From positions 868,001 through 932,000 of the forward strand of contig NZ_JBQKUO010000001.1 of assembly GCF_052156635.1 (NCBI RefSeq): a DNA stretch of 64,000 nucleotides. Reading direction: 5' to 3'. Position numbers and translations under genes: made by a program. Origin of the DNA: Nitrospina sp052156635. Lineage in GTDB: Bacteria; Nitrospinota; Nitrospinia; Nitrospinales; Nitrospinaceae. The notes under the pieces are model-generated. The model ran no database searches, was not told the DNA's origin, and saw nothing but the letters and a program-made list of their open reading frames with translations. Each line of letters opens with the position of its first letter. The stretch's first letter is position 1. This document shows positions 15,758 to 25,563 of this stretch, piece by piece.

Positions 15758-18205
15758 ATGACGCCCCTCTCGGAAGAGGACCCTGCCCCCGGGCAGAGTC
15801 CTCTTTCTATTTTTTTAACGGCGAAGGAAATCGCCCTTTCCGGCCTGGCTTTTCTGGCCCTGGCCGTGTTGTATTTTCACGACATGGTCGGCGGCGATTT
15901 CATCTTCGGCGGCGGCGACCTCATTTCCTTCTTCATTCCCTACCGCATGCTGTGGCTGGAACAGGTGGGGGATTTCACCTTCCCGTTGTGGAACCCGTAC
16001 ATCCTGAGCGGCAACCCGCTGTTCGCCACGCTTCAACCCGCCATCCTTTACCCGCTGAGTCTCCTGTTCATCGCGTTTCCCTTTGTGCTGGCGGTGAACT
16101 TCACGGTGGTCCTGCATTATGCACTGGCGGGCTGGTTCATGTATCTCCTGATGCGCGCGTCGCACTGCGGTCGAGGCGCGTCGCTGGTGTCGGCTCTCAT
16201 CTTCATGTTCGGCGGGTACCTGGTGACCGTGCGCATTTACCTGTCCACTTTCATGCCCGTTGCCTGGATTCCTCTTCTCCTGCTGTGTTTCTTCGCCGGA
16301 CTGCGAAATCGGGATCTGCGCTGGGGACTGGCCGCGTCTGTGGTTGGAGCGTGCATGTTCCTCGCGGGCGGCGTGGAGACGTGTTACCAGATGTTCGGCC
16401 TGCTCACCCTGTTCGCCCTGTGGCCGCAAAGCCTGTTCCCGCAGGAATCCCTTCCCGCCTGGCGCTGGCGGCTGGCATACCTGGGCACTTTCTTTGCCGT
16501 CTTTATCGGACTCATTGCGGTGCAGTTTTTCCCGACTTATGAACTATCGAAGCTGACCGAACGGGCCGGGGGGCTCCCTATCGGCGAAGCGGCACGCTGG
16601 TCGATGATGCCGCAGGACCTGCTGCAGTTTTTCTTCCTCGATCCTTACGGTTACCTGAGCCAGCCGGATGCTTCCGGCACCAACCAGGTGTGGCTGCGCT
16701 CCCTGTATGTGGGAGCGATTCCGTTCCTGCTGGCCGGGCTGGCGCTATTGCGCGGCGGTCTGCGCGCCCGGGTCTGCGCGGGGGTGGCCGTGCTTTCGGC
16801 GCTGGTGGCGATGGGACCGGCGGGCGGGCTGTATCCGCTCTTTCACGCCGCCGTCCCGTTTTTCGACACCTTCCGTTACCCGGTCAAATTCATCCTGCCC
16901 GCGGTGGTGATGCTCGCCCTTCTTGCAGGGTGGGGGTGGGATGGGTTTGTCCGCGAGGCCGGGTCCGCCCCCACGGCCAGAATCAAACGCGCGCCGGTGT
17001 GGATCGGCCTGGCCACAGCGGGCATGGTCCTGTTCGGCCTGATCAATGCGTTCGAACCGGCCATTCAGAGGACAATGCAGGAAGCGGGACTGGTGCCGCC
17101 CACTTACAATGATGTGAGGATCAACCTGTTCAATTCCAAACGCCTGCTGGCGTTCCTGTCGTTGTTCTGCCTGATGTTGTTTTTCTTTCTGCGCACGGAG
17201 CGAAAACCCCGGCGGTGGCTGGGTGCCGCATTGTTCGTGCTGGCACTGGACCTGGTTTTCAGTGGCTACGGCTTTCATCACAAAGTGCCGATAGAAGACT
17301 TTGAAGCGACCGATCCCCTGACCCGTTTCATGCAGACCCATGCCGGCGAGGAACGTATTTACATTGCCGACAACGCCGAGCGGGCCAAGGATGGAGGCAT
17401 CGCCAGAGTGAACCTGCGCGGCAACCTCATCCAGGGTCCCAAGGTACCGCTTCCCATCCGCACCGTGCCCGGAATTTACCAGGCGGACGGCTGGGCGGTG
17501 ATGCGGCAGAACCTTTATCTCAAGTTTCGCAAAATCCTCCGGGTGCCGCCGTTCGAAAACCGTCTCAACCTGCTTCGCCTCGCCAACGTGCAGTACATCG
17601 TGAGCCGGGACCCGCTGGCATCGCCAAAACTTGAGCCGGTGGAATTTCACGATCCCGCCTACCCGGAGTTGAAGGTTTACAAAAATACCGGTTTCCTGCC
17701 GCGTGGGTTTCTGGTGGGAGAGTGCCGGGTGGTTGCAGACGAGAAACACATCATCGCCAAGCTTCTGGACGGGCGCAACGACTTCTCCCGGCAGGTCATC
17801 CTGGAACAGCCGCCGGAGGGGTTTGAATGCACCGGCGACGACAATCCGGAAACCCCTTCACCCCGGCCGGTGGGATCCGTCGCCGATCTCGTTCTCGATT
17901 ACGGTTCGGTGACGCTCACTGCCACCACGCCCGAGCCGCAGGTGCTCGTGCTGTCCGACGCGCATTATCCCGGCTGGAAGGCGTCGATCGACGGCGAGGA
18001 CGTGCCGCTTTACCGCGCCAACCTGGTGTACCGCGCGGTGGTGGTGCCCGCCGGAACGCACCGGATCCGGTTCGAGTACCGGCCGTGGAGTTTCCGCCTC
18101 GGTGCGGGAATCACGCTGGTTACCATTGTTTTGTGTGGCGCTTTTCTGTTAAAACCTAAACGTCGCCATGCAAACACAAACGCCATCCCCGTCACACCGT
18201 CGTAA
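15758..18205 (+). CDS. YfhO-family integral membrane protein
   Basis: 815 residues with about 12 predicted membrane helices in the first 500 residues and a C-terminal extracytoplasmic domain of about 300 residues. The pattern PYRMLWLEQ, PLWNPYILSGNPL and LQPAILYPLSLL near the N-terminus is typical of the YfhO family, a GT-C-like group linked in Bacillus to lipoteichoic-acid glycosylation. The C-terminal LSDAHYPGWKASIDG is also family-like. The ATG lacks a Shine-Dalgarno, and a terminator hairpin lies over codons 6-20. No later start keeps the first helix, so I keep this one. It overlaps the next gene by 38 bases and may feed a glycan pathway, perhaps for pilin. Confidence 0.8.
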   Translation: MTPLSEEDPAPGQSPLSIFLTAKEIALSGLAFLALAVLYFHDMVGGDFIFGGGDLISFFIPYRMLWLEQVGDFTFPLWNPYILSGNPLFATLQPAILYPLSLLFIAFPFVLAVNFTVVLHYALAGWFMYLLMRASHCGRGASLVSALIFMFGGYLVTVRIYLSTFMPVAWIPLLLLCFFAGLRNRDLRWGLAASVVGACMFLAGGVETCYQMFGLLTLFALWPQSLFPQESLPAWRWRLAYLGTFFAVFIGLIAVQFFPTYELSKLTERAGGLPIGEAARWSMMPQDLLQFFFLDPYGYLSQPDASGTNQVWLRSLYVGAIPFLLAGLALLRGGLRARVCAGVAVLSALVAMGPAGGLYPLFHAAVPFFDTFRYPVKFILPAVVMLALLAGWGWDGFVREAGSAPTARIKRAPVWIGLATAGMVLFGLINAFEPAIQRTMQEAGLVPPTYNDVRINLFNSKRLLAFLSLFCLMLFFFLRTERKPRRWLGAALFVLALDLVFSGYGFHHKVPIEDFEATDPLTRFMQTHAGEERIYIADNAERAKDGGIARVNLRGNLIQGPKVPLPIRTVPGIYQADGWAVMRQNLYLKFRKILRVPPFENRLNLLRLANVQYIVSRDPLASPKLEPVEFHDPAYPELKVYKNTGFLPRGFLVGECRVVADEKHIIAKLLDGRNDFSRQVILEQPPEGFECTGDDNPETPSPRPVGSVADLVLDYGSVTLTATTPEPQVLVLSDAHYPGWKASIDGEDVPLYRANLVYRAVVVPAGTHRIRFEYRPWSFRLGAGITLVTIVLCGAFLLKPKRRHANTNAIPVTPS
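15775..15816 (+). terminator. Terminator after the pilin, inside the next gene's start
   Basis: The arms GAGGAC/GTCCTC and CTGCCC/GGGCAG, interrupted by one mismatch, form a strong hairpin followed by TTTCTATTTTTTT. It begins 27 bases after the pilin stop and lies wholly within the first 20 codons of the YfhO-like frame. It should reduce read-through from the pilin promoter. Confidence 0.75.
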
Positions 18206-19853
18206 ACAAGCGCTCGCGCTGGCCCTCCTCACCCTGCTGTATGCGTGGACCCGCTTGTTTGCTCTCACGCGCCTGCCCATCTTTTCCGACGAAGCCATCT
18301 ACATCCACTGGGCGCAGATCATCCTGAGCGATCCGACGCAGATCCTGATTTCGATGACCGACGGCAAGCCACCCTTGTTCATGTGGCTGAACGCGATGAC
18401 GCTCGCGTTGTTCGACGATCCGCTGGTGGCGGGACGGGTGGTGTCGGTGCTGGCCGGATGGGCCGCCATGCTGGGTGTATTTTTTATCGGGCGCGACCTG
18501 TTTTCCCTCCGCGCGGGGGTGGCCTCGGCCCTTCTTTATGTGCTGCTCCCCTACACCTTGTTCTTCGACCGGCTGGCATTGGTGGACGGGCTCCTCACCG
18601 CGCTGGGGGTGTGGTCGTTACGCTGGGCCTTCCACATCGTCCACGAAACGCGGGACCCCAAAAAAGCCTTCCGCGTGCTGGGCGTGCTGTGGGCATTGAT
18701 GCTGTGGACCAAGGCCAGCGCTCTCCTCTGGATCCTCATTCCCGTCCTCATGTTTTTCATGTGGGGCGCGCACAAGCGGACCGGATTCTGGATGCAGCTG
18801 GGCGTCGCGGTATCGATTCCACTGTTGATGAACGCGGTCATCTATTACCTGGCGCCGCCGGTGCGCGTGCCGGGCCGCCTGCCGTTCCTGCATCACCTCG
18901 CTTACTTCATTCCGCTGGAAGAGCTGGTCCGTTTCCCGTTCATGATCTGGATCCGAAACCTGTGGATCACCCATGAATTTTTCGCCACCTACCTGACCTG
19001 GCCTGTGGCGTTGCTGCTGCTGATGGGACTGGTGAAACTGATCCAGAAAAAAGACCGGGCGGAAATGGCACTATGGAGCTGGCTGGTTCTTCCGGGGCTG
19101 GCGATCGTGCTGGTGGCCAACGGATTCTTCTCACGATATTTTTTACCGATGGTTCCGGCGGCGGCGCTGATTGCCGGTCTGGCCGTGGACCGCATGGCGG
19201 GATGGCTGGCCGGACGCCTGGCCAAACGCAGGGCTTCCTCATCGGCGGTCCCGCCGCGCATGCAATCGGGCGCCCTGGTTTTGTTGCTTTTCGTGACGGG
19301 TCTCACCGCGGCAGTGTGGGACGCCCGCCTGCTCAACGATCCGCGAACCGCATCCCTGCACGAGCTCGACCGGCTTCTCTACGTCGAAGGCATGAATTCC
19401 GGTTATGGTGTGAAGGAGGCGGCGGATTATCTGCGCCAGCAGGCGGTGAAGAACCAGCAGCAACGAGGTTACGAACTGTACCTCATGATCCCGCGCCTGC
19501 CCGGCAACCCGGCGGAGGGCATCACCGTTTACCTTTTCGGCGACCCCAACATCGTGTTCGTGCCCGCGTTCTGGTGGCCGGAAAAACCGCTCCTTCCCGA
19601 CAGCAACCACTTCACCCTGCGGCCGTCGATCTACCAGTTGTTTCCGCGCGTCCGGCGGCACGCGCATCTCCTGGATTTTGCCTACTTCGTGTACCCCAAC
19701 ACCACCTACCCTCAGGAAACGTTTCTGCAGGTGAACCCGGGTTTCCACAAAGAGTGGAGCCATCCCAAACCGGACAAAAAACACGCCGTGGATTTGTTTC
19801 AGAACTTCACAGAAAAACTGGAGCTGGAACTGCCGACTCTGGGAAAACGCTAA
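18168..19853 (+). CDS. GT39/ArnT-like membrane glycosyltransferase
   Basis: 561 residues with about 11 membrane helices. The first periplasmic loop carries FSDEAIYIHWAQI, the DE-containing motif of GT-C/PMT-type (GT39 and ArnT-like) enzymes. These transfer sugars from polyprenyl-phosphate donors on the outer face of the inner membrane. A further motif, DGKPPLFMWLNAM, is also typical. The C-terminal 150 residues form a soluble extracytoplasmic domain. The ATG lies inside the 3' end of the YfhO-like gene (38-base overlap), so the two are coupled. The acceptor cannot be deduced: pilin, lipid A and surface polysaccharide are all possible. Confidence 0.8.
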   Translation: MQTQTPSPSHRRKQALALALLTLLYAWTRLFALTRLPIFSDEAIYIHWAQIILSDPTQILISMTDGKPPLFMWLNAMTLALFDDPLVAGRVVSVLAGWAAMLGVFFIGRDLFSLRAGVASALLYVLLPYTLFFDRLALVDGLLTALGVWSLRWAFHIVHETRDPKKAFRVLGVLWALMLWTKASALLWILIPVLMFFMWGAHKRTGFWMQLGVAVSIPLLMNAVIYYLAPPVRVPGRLPFLHHLAYFIPLEELVRFPFMIWIRNLWITHEFFATYLTWPVALLLLMGLVKLIQKKDRAEMALWSWLVLPGLAIVLVANGFFSRYFLPMVPAAALIAGLAVDRMAGWLAGRLAKRRASSSAVPPRMQSGALVLLLFVTGLTAAVWDARLLNDPRTASLHELDRLLYVEGMNSGYGVKEAADYLRQQAVKNQQQRGYELYLMIPRLPGNPAEGITVYLFGDPNIVFVPAFWWPEKPLLPDSNHFTLRPSIYQLFPRVRRHAHLLDFAYFVYPNTTYPQETFLQVNPGFHKEWSHPKPDKKHAVDLFQNFTEKLELELPTLGKR

Positions 19854-20353
19854 AGGTTCTTTGCGGCCAGGGCTTTCCGGATAGACTCGATGCGCTTCCG
19901 GTTGACGCCCAGGTCACTGCGTCCGATGCGCGAGGCGGAACGGAAGTGGAGGGTCTTCGTCTCCGCGTAAATCAGGAATTCAACATCATCCACGAAACGG
20001 AAGACCAGGCTGGTGAACTCCGCATACAGGTAATGGGGATTCCGGGTGATGATCTCCACCCGGTCGCGACTGGCCAGTTCCTCCTGGATGGCCTTCATCA
20101 CCGCTTCCGGTTCACTTTTAAACATCAGCGGTTTCACCTGGTGCTCGGCGTCGGAAGCAAAACTGGAAACGCAGTTGGGGGAATCCGGACAGGGGGCGAG
20201 GCGTCCGTCGGTCACACCCAGATGATCCGGCCGGGTGCCGGAACACGCCGCCAGAAGCAAAGCCAGCCCGGCCAGCGGAAGCCACCTGCCGGCCACCGGA
20301 AGCCGGTTCTTATTATTTGATTTATTTGGAGTTGGGTTTTCCGATGTGGTCAT
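19850..20353 (-). CDS. DUF1499 lipoprotein
   Basis: About 167 residues from the ATG at 20351-20353. A TTG five codons upstream is also open. A basic and hydrophobic signal ends in LALLLAAC, a lipobox, so it is probably lipid-anchored. The mature part contains CPDSPNCVSSFASD and later YLYAEFTSLVFRFVDDVEFL and RSASRIGRSDLGVNRKR, the hallmarks of the DUF1499 family. The function of this family is not known to me. The gene converges on the GT39-like gene, and their stop codons overlap by four bases. Confidence 0.85.
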   Translation of the reverse strand: MTTSENPTPNKSNNKNRLPVAGRWLPLAGLALLLAACSGTRPDHLGVTDGRLAPCPDSPNCVSSFASDAEHQVKPLMFKSEPEAVMKAIQEELASRDRVEIITRNPHYLYAEFTSLVFRFVDDVEFLIYAETKTLHFRSASRIGRSDLGVNRKRIESIRKALAAKNL

Positions 20354-20422
20354 AAGCGTGTTTGACAACCCTGGCAGGTTCCCTTAAAGTATTTAGTGTC
20401 ACTCTGATCTCCCGGAACTCCT

Positions 20423-21046
20423 ATGTCTCTTGAAACAGCCTACCAGAATACGGACGTGGTGTTGACCAAAAGGCTCACCCGAAGCCAGAAAAACGGTGTC
20501 CGCTACCTTCGCTGTCTGGCCCTGATCCTGGTAACCCTGTTTCTGGTGACAGTCGATTTCATTGAATTCTTCCTGTACACCGGCCTCACCGCCTTGGCGG
20601 CGTGGCTCCTGGCAAAATGGGTCTGCCGGCGGCCCCGTATATTACTGAATACGGAAAGCCGCTCCCTGCTGATGACGGACTCGTTTTTTTTCTGGAAACA
20701 GCAAGCGTATCACGCCCAGCAGATTCAGCGGGTCGCGGTGTCACTGGAAACGGAATCCGGTAGCCGCCGATTTTTCCGGCCGCACCTGGTGATCAAAAAC
20801 CCGGATAAACCCGCCAAGCCCACCACCGTCAACTGCTTCGATCTGGAAGACATTGTGGAAGCCCATTACATGGCCCAGTTGATGGCCGCCTTTGCACGGG
20901 TACGGGGACACGACATCAAGGGCAACACCCTGCCCACTCTCAAATCCTGCATACCCACCAAATACCTCGCAGGCGGTGAAGGCTCCGCGCGCCCCATACC
21001 CGTACGCATTCCAAAAAAGAAGCCCGCGACCCGCGCCACCGTTTAA
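20423..21046 (+). CDS. hypothetical protein with N-terminal membrane hairpin
   Basis: 207 residues, not recognised. Residues about 28-66 form two closely spaced hydrophobic helices (LALILVTLFLVTVDF and FFLYTGLTALAAWLLA). After them comes a soluble domain of mixed alpha/beta character with a basic, proline-containing C-terminus (VRIPKKKPATRATV). It resembles small inner-membrane proteins with a PH-like cytoplasmic domain, but I have no firm family match. It stands alone, divergent from the DUF1499 gene and convergent with the antiporter gene. Confidence 0.6.
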   Translation: MSLETAYQNTDVVLTKRLTRSQKNGVRYLRCLALILVTLFLVTVDFIEFFLYTGLTALAAWLLAKWVCRRPRILLNTESRSLLMTDSFFFWKQQAYHAQQIQRVAVSLETESGSRRFFRPHLVIKNPDKPAKPTTVNCFDLEDIVEAHYMAQLMAAFARVRGHDIKGNTLPTLKSCIPTKYLAGGEGSARPIPVRIPKKKPATRATV

Positions 21047-21115
21047 AAGACAAAACTCATACCGGGTTGCAACACGGGACCGCCCACAGGGGTGCGTTCT
21101 TCCCGGACGGCCGCT

Positions 21116-23113
21116 TCAATTGACCTTGGCTCGGGATTCGGATTTCGTTGAAGGTCCGTCCTGCAACAGGCGATGGGCTTGGTCCAGCTGCGCGTGGGAA
21201 CCGAACAGGATGAGCACGTCCCGGAGTTCGATGGTGAAGTCGGCGACGGGATTCGGCTGGGCTACCTGGTTGCGCACCACCGCGATGAGGGTCGCCCCGG
21301 TTTTGGTCTTGAGCTCAATCTGCCTGAGCGTCTTTCCATTGGCCCAGGATCCCTCCAGAACCAGGAATGAGCGGCTGAGCGAGGCGGTGAGGTAAGTTGA
21401 AAAGTTGGCCAGGCTGTCCATGTTCAAAGACAACCCGCGCAACATGCGGTAACCTTCCAGGCGCATCAGCTCCACCTGCTGCTCGATGACGTTGTGCGGC
21501 ATGCCGAACTCGCGGAGCACGCGCGAGAAAATCTCAATCGAGGTTTCGAACTCGGCGGGGATCACCAGGTCCGCGCCCGCATGGGTCAACGTCTCCACCT
21601 CCGAAGCCAGGCGGGTCTTGACCAGGATGTAGAGGCTGGGGTTCAACTGCCGGGCCAGACGGATCACCTGTTCCAGCGCTTTCAATTCCTGGATGGACAC
21701 CACGAGCATCTTGGCCTGGCGGATGCCCGCCCGCAGCAGGGTGGAGCGCTGGGTTGCGTCCCCATAAAACCCATGGCACTGCTCCACCAAAGCGCGTTTG
21801 ATCTGCTGGCCATCCAGGTCCACCACGGTGAAGGGAATCTGGACCTCCTTCAACACCTTGGACAGGTTCTGCCCGACCGTGTCGTACCCCACCACGATGA
21901 CGTGATCGCTCACCTGCGTCGCCTTGCTTTGCGTGCCGGTATCGGCGGCGAGCCCGCCCTTGAACAGGCGCAGGGACAGGCTGGAAGACATTTGGATCAG
22001 AAACGGGGCCACGATCATGGACAAAATGGAGACGATCAGAAACTGCTGGTACAGCCTGGAATCAAAAACCCCCGTCTCCAGAGCCACCGCCGCGAGAATG
22101 AGGGAGAACTCACCCACCTGCGCCAGCCGGATGCCGACGATGAAAGCGATGCGCGGCGCCGTGCCCGCCAGAATGGCGGCAACAAACGCCATCACCGCCT
22201 TGACGACAATGACCACCGCCGCAAGCATGAGTAAAAACCCCGGCTGTTCCAGAAACACCTCCACCTGCATCAGCATGCCCACCGAGGTGAAAAACACGCT
22301 GACGAAATATTCCTTCAGGGGAAGGATGTCGAGAATGATCTGGTGGTTGTACTCGGTCTCGGAAAGAATCAGCCCGGCGATGAACGCACCCATTGCCAGA
22401 GTCAACCCGATCTGGTGCGACACCCAGCCGGTTCCGAGAATGATGAAGATGACGAACAGCGTCAGGTGTTCCCGCTTCCCCACCTGCACAATCCTTCCCA
22501 ACGCACGGGGAACAAGCAGACGGGAAAGAAAAAATACGCCGCCCACCGCGCCGATGGCTTTCACGAACGCCCACAGAAAACTCCAGCCGGAAATGGTTTC
22601 CATCTGCCCCAGGAGCGGCACCACCAGCATGAACGGCACCACGCACACATCCTGAAACAAAAGCACGCCGACGGCGATGCGCCCGTGCAGGGTATCGAGC
22701 TCCACCCGTTCGTTGAGCATGTTGAGCAGAATCGCGGTGCTGGACAACGCAATCAACAGGCCCAGCGCCACGCTCTGGTTCACCGGGAACGACATCGCCG
22801 AAAACAGGAAAAAACACACTACCGCGGTCAAGCCCAGCTGCAATCCGCCGGTGCCCACAATGCGCCCCAGTTGCTTCAGCATCTGGCTCAGCGAAAATTC
22901 AAGCCCGATGATGAACAGGAGGAGGATGACGCCGATCTCCGCCAGGTGCTCGACCGATTCCAGGTCGCCGATCAACCCCAGCCCGTGCGGGCCGATCAGC
23001 ATCCCCGTCACCAGAAAGCCCACCACCGTCGGCAGCTTGAATCGATGAAAAAGGACCGTGATTGGCAGGGAAACGAGCAGGAGGATGGTGAGGTCTTGTA
23101 TGAGTTGGGCCAT
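21116..23113 (-). CDS. CPA2 cation:proton antiporter with TrkA-N and TrkA-C domains
   Basis: 665 residues. The first 390 form about 12 membrane helices of the Na+/H+ exchanger fold (KefB/KefC/YbaL type), with GFLVTGMLIGPHGLGLIG near the start. A cytoplasmic TrkA-N domain (about 405-520) opens with VIVVGYDTVGQ, a slightly altered Rossmann glycine motif, and a TrkA-C domain follows (about 580-660, RDVLILFGS). Such proteins exchange K+ or Na+ for protons under nucleotide control. Whether this one is glutathione-gated cannot be told. The ATG has only a weak Shine-Dalgarno. It is divergent from amt. Confidence 0.9.
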   Translation of the reverse strand: MAQLIQDLTILLLVSLPITVLFHRFKLPTVVGFLVTGMLIGPHGLGLIGDLESVEHLAEIGVILLLFIIGLEFSLSQMLKQLGRIVGTGGLQLGLTAVVCFFLFSAMSFPVNQSVALGLLIALSSTAILLNMLNERVELDTLHGRIAVGVLLFQDVCVVPFMLVVPLLGQMETISGWSFLWAFVKAIGAVGGVFFLSRLLVPRALGRIVQVGKREHLTLFVIFIILGTGWVSHQIGLTLAMGAFIAGLILSETEYNHQIILDILPLKEYFVSVFFTSVGMLMQVEVFLEQPGFLLMLAAVVIVVKAVMAFVAAILAGTAPRIAFIVGIRLAQVGEFSLILAAVALETGVFDSRLYQQFLIVSILSMIVAPFLIQMSSSLSLRLFKGGLAADTGTQSKATQVSDHVIVVGYDTVGQNLSKVLKEVQIPFTVVDLDGQQIKRALVEQCHGFYGDATQRSTLLRAGIRQAKMLVVSIQELKALEQVIRLARQLNPSLYILVKTRLASEVETLTHAGADLVIPAEFETSIEIFSRVLREFGMPHNVIEQQVELMRLEGYRMLRGLSLNMDSLANFSTYLTASLSRSFLVLEGSWANGKTLRQIELKTKTGATLIAVVRNQVAQPNPVADFTIELRDVLILFGSHAQLDQAHRLLQDGPSTKSESRAKVN

Positions 23114-23292
23114 GCAATGCTCGTGTCAGGAGGGAAGGACGTTTGGATTTTGAACACCCGGACGGGCCAATAATCCCTGTCCGTTTGGCAGTCCATCCAT
23201 TATACTCAACCCGACTTTTTCAAGGGAGGAAAAGTCGCACTGAGAAGGGGGATTCTTTACGTGCAAAACGTTAAGGGAGGAAGTGTGACTGT

Positions 23293-24525
23293 ATGGAACA
23301 GAATATTCAAACTCTGGAGACAAGTGGTGACGTTTTATTCCTGATGCTGGGGGCGGTGATGGTGTTCGCCATGCACGGCGGCTTCGCATTTTTGGAAGTC
23401 GGTACCGTGCGCAGGAAAAACCAGGTGAACGCGCTGGTCAAAATCATCGTCGATTTTTCAATCTGCACGGTGGTGTACTTCACGGTCGGGTACGCCATCG
23501 CCTACGGCGTGTATTTTTACGATTCCGCCGAGACCCTCGTCGCCGACAAACAGGGCTACGAGCTGGTGCATTTCTTTTTTCTTCTCACCTTTGCGGCAGC
23601 CATTCCCGCCATCATTTCCGGTGGCATCGCGGAACGCGCCAAGTTCTGGACACAGGCGCTGGCGGGGGCGTTGTTTGTCGCCTTCACCTATTCGCTGTTC
23701 GAGGGCATGGTGTGGGGCCAGATCTCGTTTTTGGGCCAGGACGGATCGTGGCTGGCCGGACTGGGCGGCAAACCGTTTCACGATTTCGCGGGATCGGTGG
23801 TGGTGCACTCCATGGGCGGGTGGATCGCGCTGGTCGGCGTCATTGTGCTGGGTCCGCGCCTCGGCCGGTGGAGCGCGTCGGGAAAAAGCACGCCGATCCC
23901 GGTCAGCAACATCCCGTTTCTCGCGCTGGGAAGCTGGATGCTGTGCATTGGCTGGTACGGATTCAACGTCATGTCCGCCGCCACGCTGACCGGCGTCACG
24001 GGGCTGGTCGCGATCAATTCCCTGTTCGCCATGGTCGGTGGCATCCTGTTCGCACTGGTCATCGGCAAGAACGATCCCGGCTTCATCCACAACGGCGCGC
24101 TGGCGGGACTGGTGGCCATCTGCGCCGGGTCCGACCAGGTGCACCCGATCGGCGCGTTATTCATCGGCGGTATCGCGGCGATCATCTTCGTCAAGGGCTT
24201 CATCTGGGAACAGGAAAAGCTGAAGCTCGACGACGTGCTGGGCGTGTGGCCCCTGCACGGCCTCTCCGGTACGTGGGGCGGCATTGCCTGCGGCATCTTC
24301 GGCCAGAAGGCGCTCGGCGGTCTGGGGGACGTGAGTTTTCTCTCGCAGCTGATCGGGTCGCTCATCGCGGTGGGCGTTGCCGTGGTGTTCGGCTTTGTCA
24401 TCTACAAAACGCTCGACTCGCTGTTCGGCATCCGCCTCTCTAAAGAGGAAGAGATGCAGGGGTCAGACCTGTCGGTCCACCGGCTGGAAGCGTATCCGGA
24501 AGAGGTGATGTCCAAGTACAGCTGA
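23293..24525 (+). CDS. amt: ammonium transporter
   Basis: 410 residues with about 11 membrane helices, an Amt/Mep/Rh channel for NH4+/NH3 uptake. The first pore histidine lies in HDFAGSVVVHSMGG together with the conserved Asp of the periplasmic vestibule. The second lies in LHGLSGTWGG, so the twin-His pair is intact. The N-terminus has no long signal sequence, and there is no fused regulatory domain. No glnK/glnB gene is adjacent, unlike the usual glnK-amtB pairing. A strong GGGAGGA lies about 12 bases before the ATG. With cynS 1 kb away it forms a small nitrogen-acquisition neighbourhood. Confidence 0.93.
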   Translation: MEQNIQTLETSGDVLFLMLGAVMVFAMHGGFAFLEVGTVRRKNQVNALVKIIVDFSICTVVYFTVGYAIAYGVYFYDSAETLVADKQGYELVHFFFLLTFAAAIPAIISGGIAERAKFWTQALAGALFVAFTYSLFEGMVWGQISFLGQDGSWLAGLGGKPFHDFAGSVVVHSMGGWIALVGVIVLGPRLGRWSASGKSTPIPVSNIPFLALGSWMLCIGWYGFNVMSAATLTGVTGLVAINSLFAMVGGILFALVIGKNDPGFIHNGALAGLVAICAGSDQVHPIGALFIGGIAAIIFVKGFIWEQEKLKLDDVLGVWPLHGLSGTWGGIACGIFGQKALGGLGDVSFLSQLIGSLIAVGVAVVFGFVIYKTLDSLFGIRLSKEEEMQGSDLSVHRLEAYPEEVMSKYS

Positions 24526-24592
24526 CACCACTACGTGGGGATGAATCGGCGTCGGTTATCGCAGGCGGGAGTGGAAACCCGGCAAACCCGGG

Positions 24593-25462
24593 TTACGCTT
24601 CGCGCGGCAGTTCGGTGACGGTGTAACCGCCGTTGCCGTCGGACTCGGCCTTCAGGTGATCGGGCAGTTTGGTGTTCTGGTCGAGCACCGCCTTTTGCAG
24701 CCTCTCTGCGGAAAGGTTGGTGACCAGGGAGAGGTCCGCCCCGGAAAAGTTGGCGCCGTCCAGAACCGTTTCGGCAAAGTCGGCGCCGCGCAGGCGCGCA
24801 CCGGTCAGGTTCGCCCCCGCAAGGTCGGCCCCTTTCAGAAACGTGCGGTCGAGGATGGCGTTCTCGAAATTGGTTTCCCGGAGCACCGCTTCGCGCAGGT
24901 CGGATCCGGTGAAGTTGCACCCGCTCACGTCGGTGCCGGTGAGGTCGCCTTTCGAAATGTTGGTCTTGCTCAGGTGCGACTGCGGAATCTGCGCCCCGGC
25001 GAGATTGATGCCGATCATCATCGCGCCGCGCAGGTCGGACTTGTTGAGGCGGACGCCGGAAAGATTCGCTTCATTCATCTGGGCTTCCAGGAATTCCGAG
25101 CGCACCAGGTTCGCGCCCTGGAACTGGGCCCGTTTCAAAAGCGCCTGGTGGAACTTCGCGCCACTGAGGTCCGTGTTGCGAAAGTTCACGCCGGAAAGGT
25201 TCGTGCGGGTGAAGTCGGCGCGGATCAAAGACGCGCCGGAAAAGTTCGATCCGAACAGGTTGCTTCCCTTGAAGTAGCCGCCATTGATCGACGCGTTCTT
25301 GAAATTGGACCGCTTCAGGTTGCACCGCTCCAGGTCCACTTCCTTCATGTAACCTTCGCTCAGGTCGATGCCTTCAAGGTCCGACTTGTTGAGCCTGGCC
25401 CGCTCCAGGTTTTTCTTGGACGCCTCGATCTCCGCCTTGTCCAGTTGACGCCGTTCCACCAT
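24593..25462 (-). CDS. pentapeptide-repeat protein
   Basis: 289 residues from an ATG with GGAG about seven bases upstream. After a 30-residue charged helix the rest is an almost unbroken series of pentapeptide units of the form A(D/N)LXX, for example SNFSGASLIRADFTRTNLSG. It should fold as a right-handed quadrilateral beta-helix. Roughly 40 units are readable by eye. Pentapeptide proteins include DNA mimics that protect gyrase, but most have no known role, and I assign none. It is followed by a short hairpin without a T-run and converges on amt. It lies 101 bases downstream of cynS on the same strand. Confidence 0.88.
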   Translation of the reverse strand: MVERRQLDKAEIEASKKNLERARLNKSDLEGIDLSEGYMKEVDLERCNLKRSNFKNASINGGYFKGSNLFGSNFSGASLIRADFTRTNLSGVNFRNTDLSGAKFHQALLKRAQFQGANLVRSEFLEAQMNEANLSGVRLNKSDLRGAMMIGINLAGAQIPQSHLSKTNISKGDLTGTDVSGCNFTGSDLREAVLRETNFENAILDRTFLKGADLAGANLTGARLRGADFAETVLDGANFSGADLSLVTNLSAERLQKAVLDQNTKLPDHLKAESDGNGGYTVTELPREA

Positions 25463-25563
25463 GATTGTCTCCGCAGAATTGACAGCGCATACTCTACCAT
25501 AGAAGGCGGGACGTAAAAAAGACGCACAGGGGGGAGGGAACGTACCCCTCCCCACCGTCGCCT

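Noticed and set aside
24576..24594. Terminator between amt and the pentapeptide gene
   Set aside because: AACCCGG and CCGGGTT form a stem, but no T-run follows on either strand.
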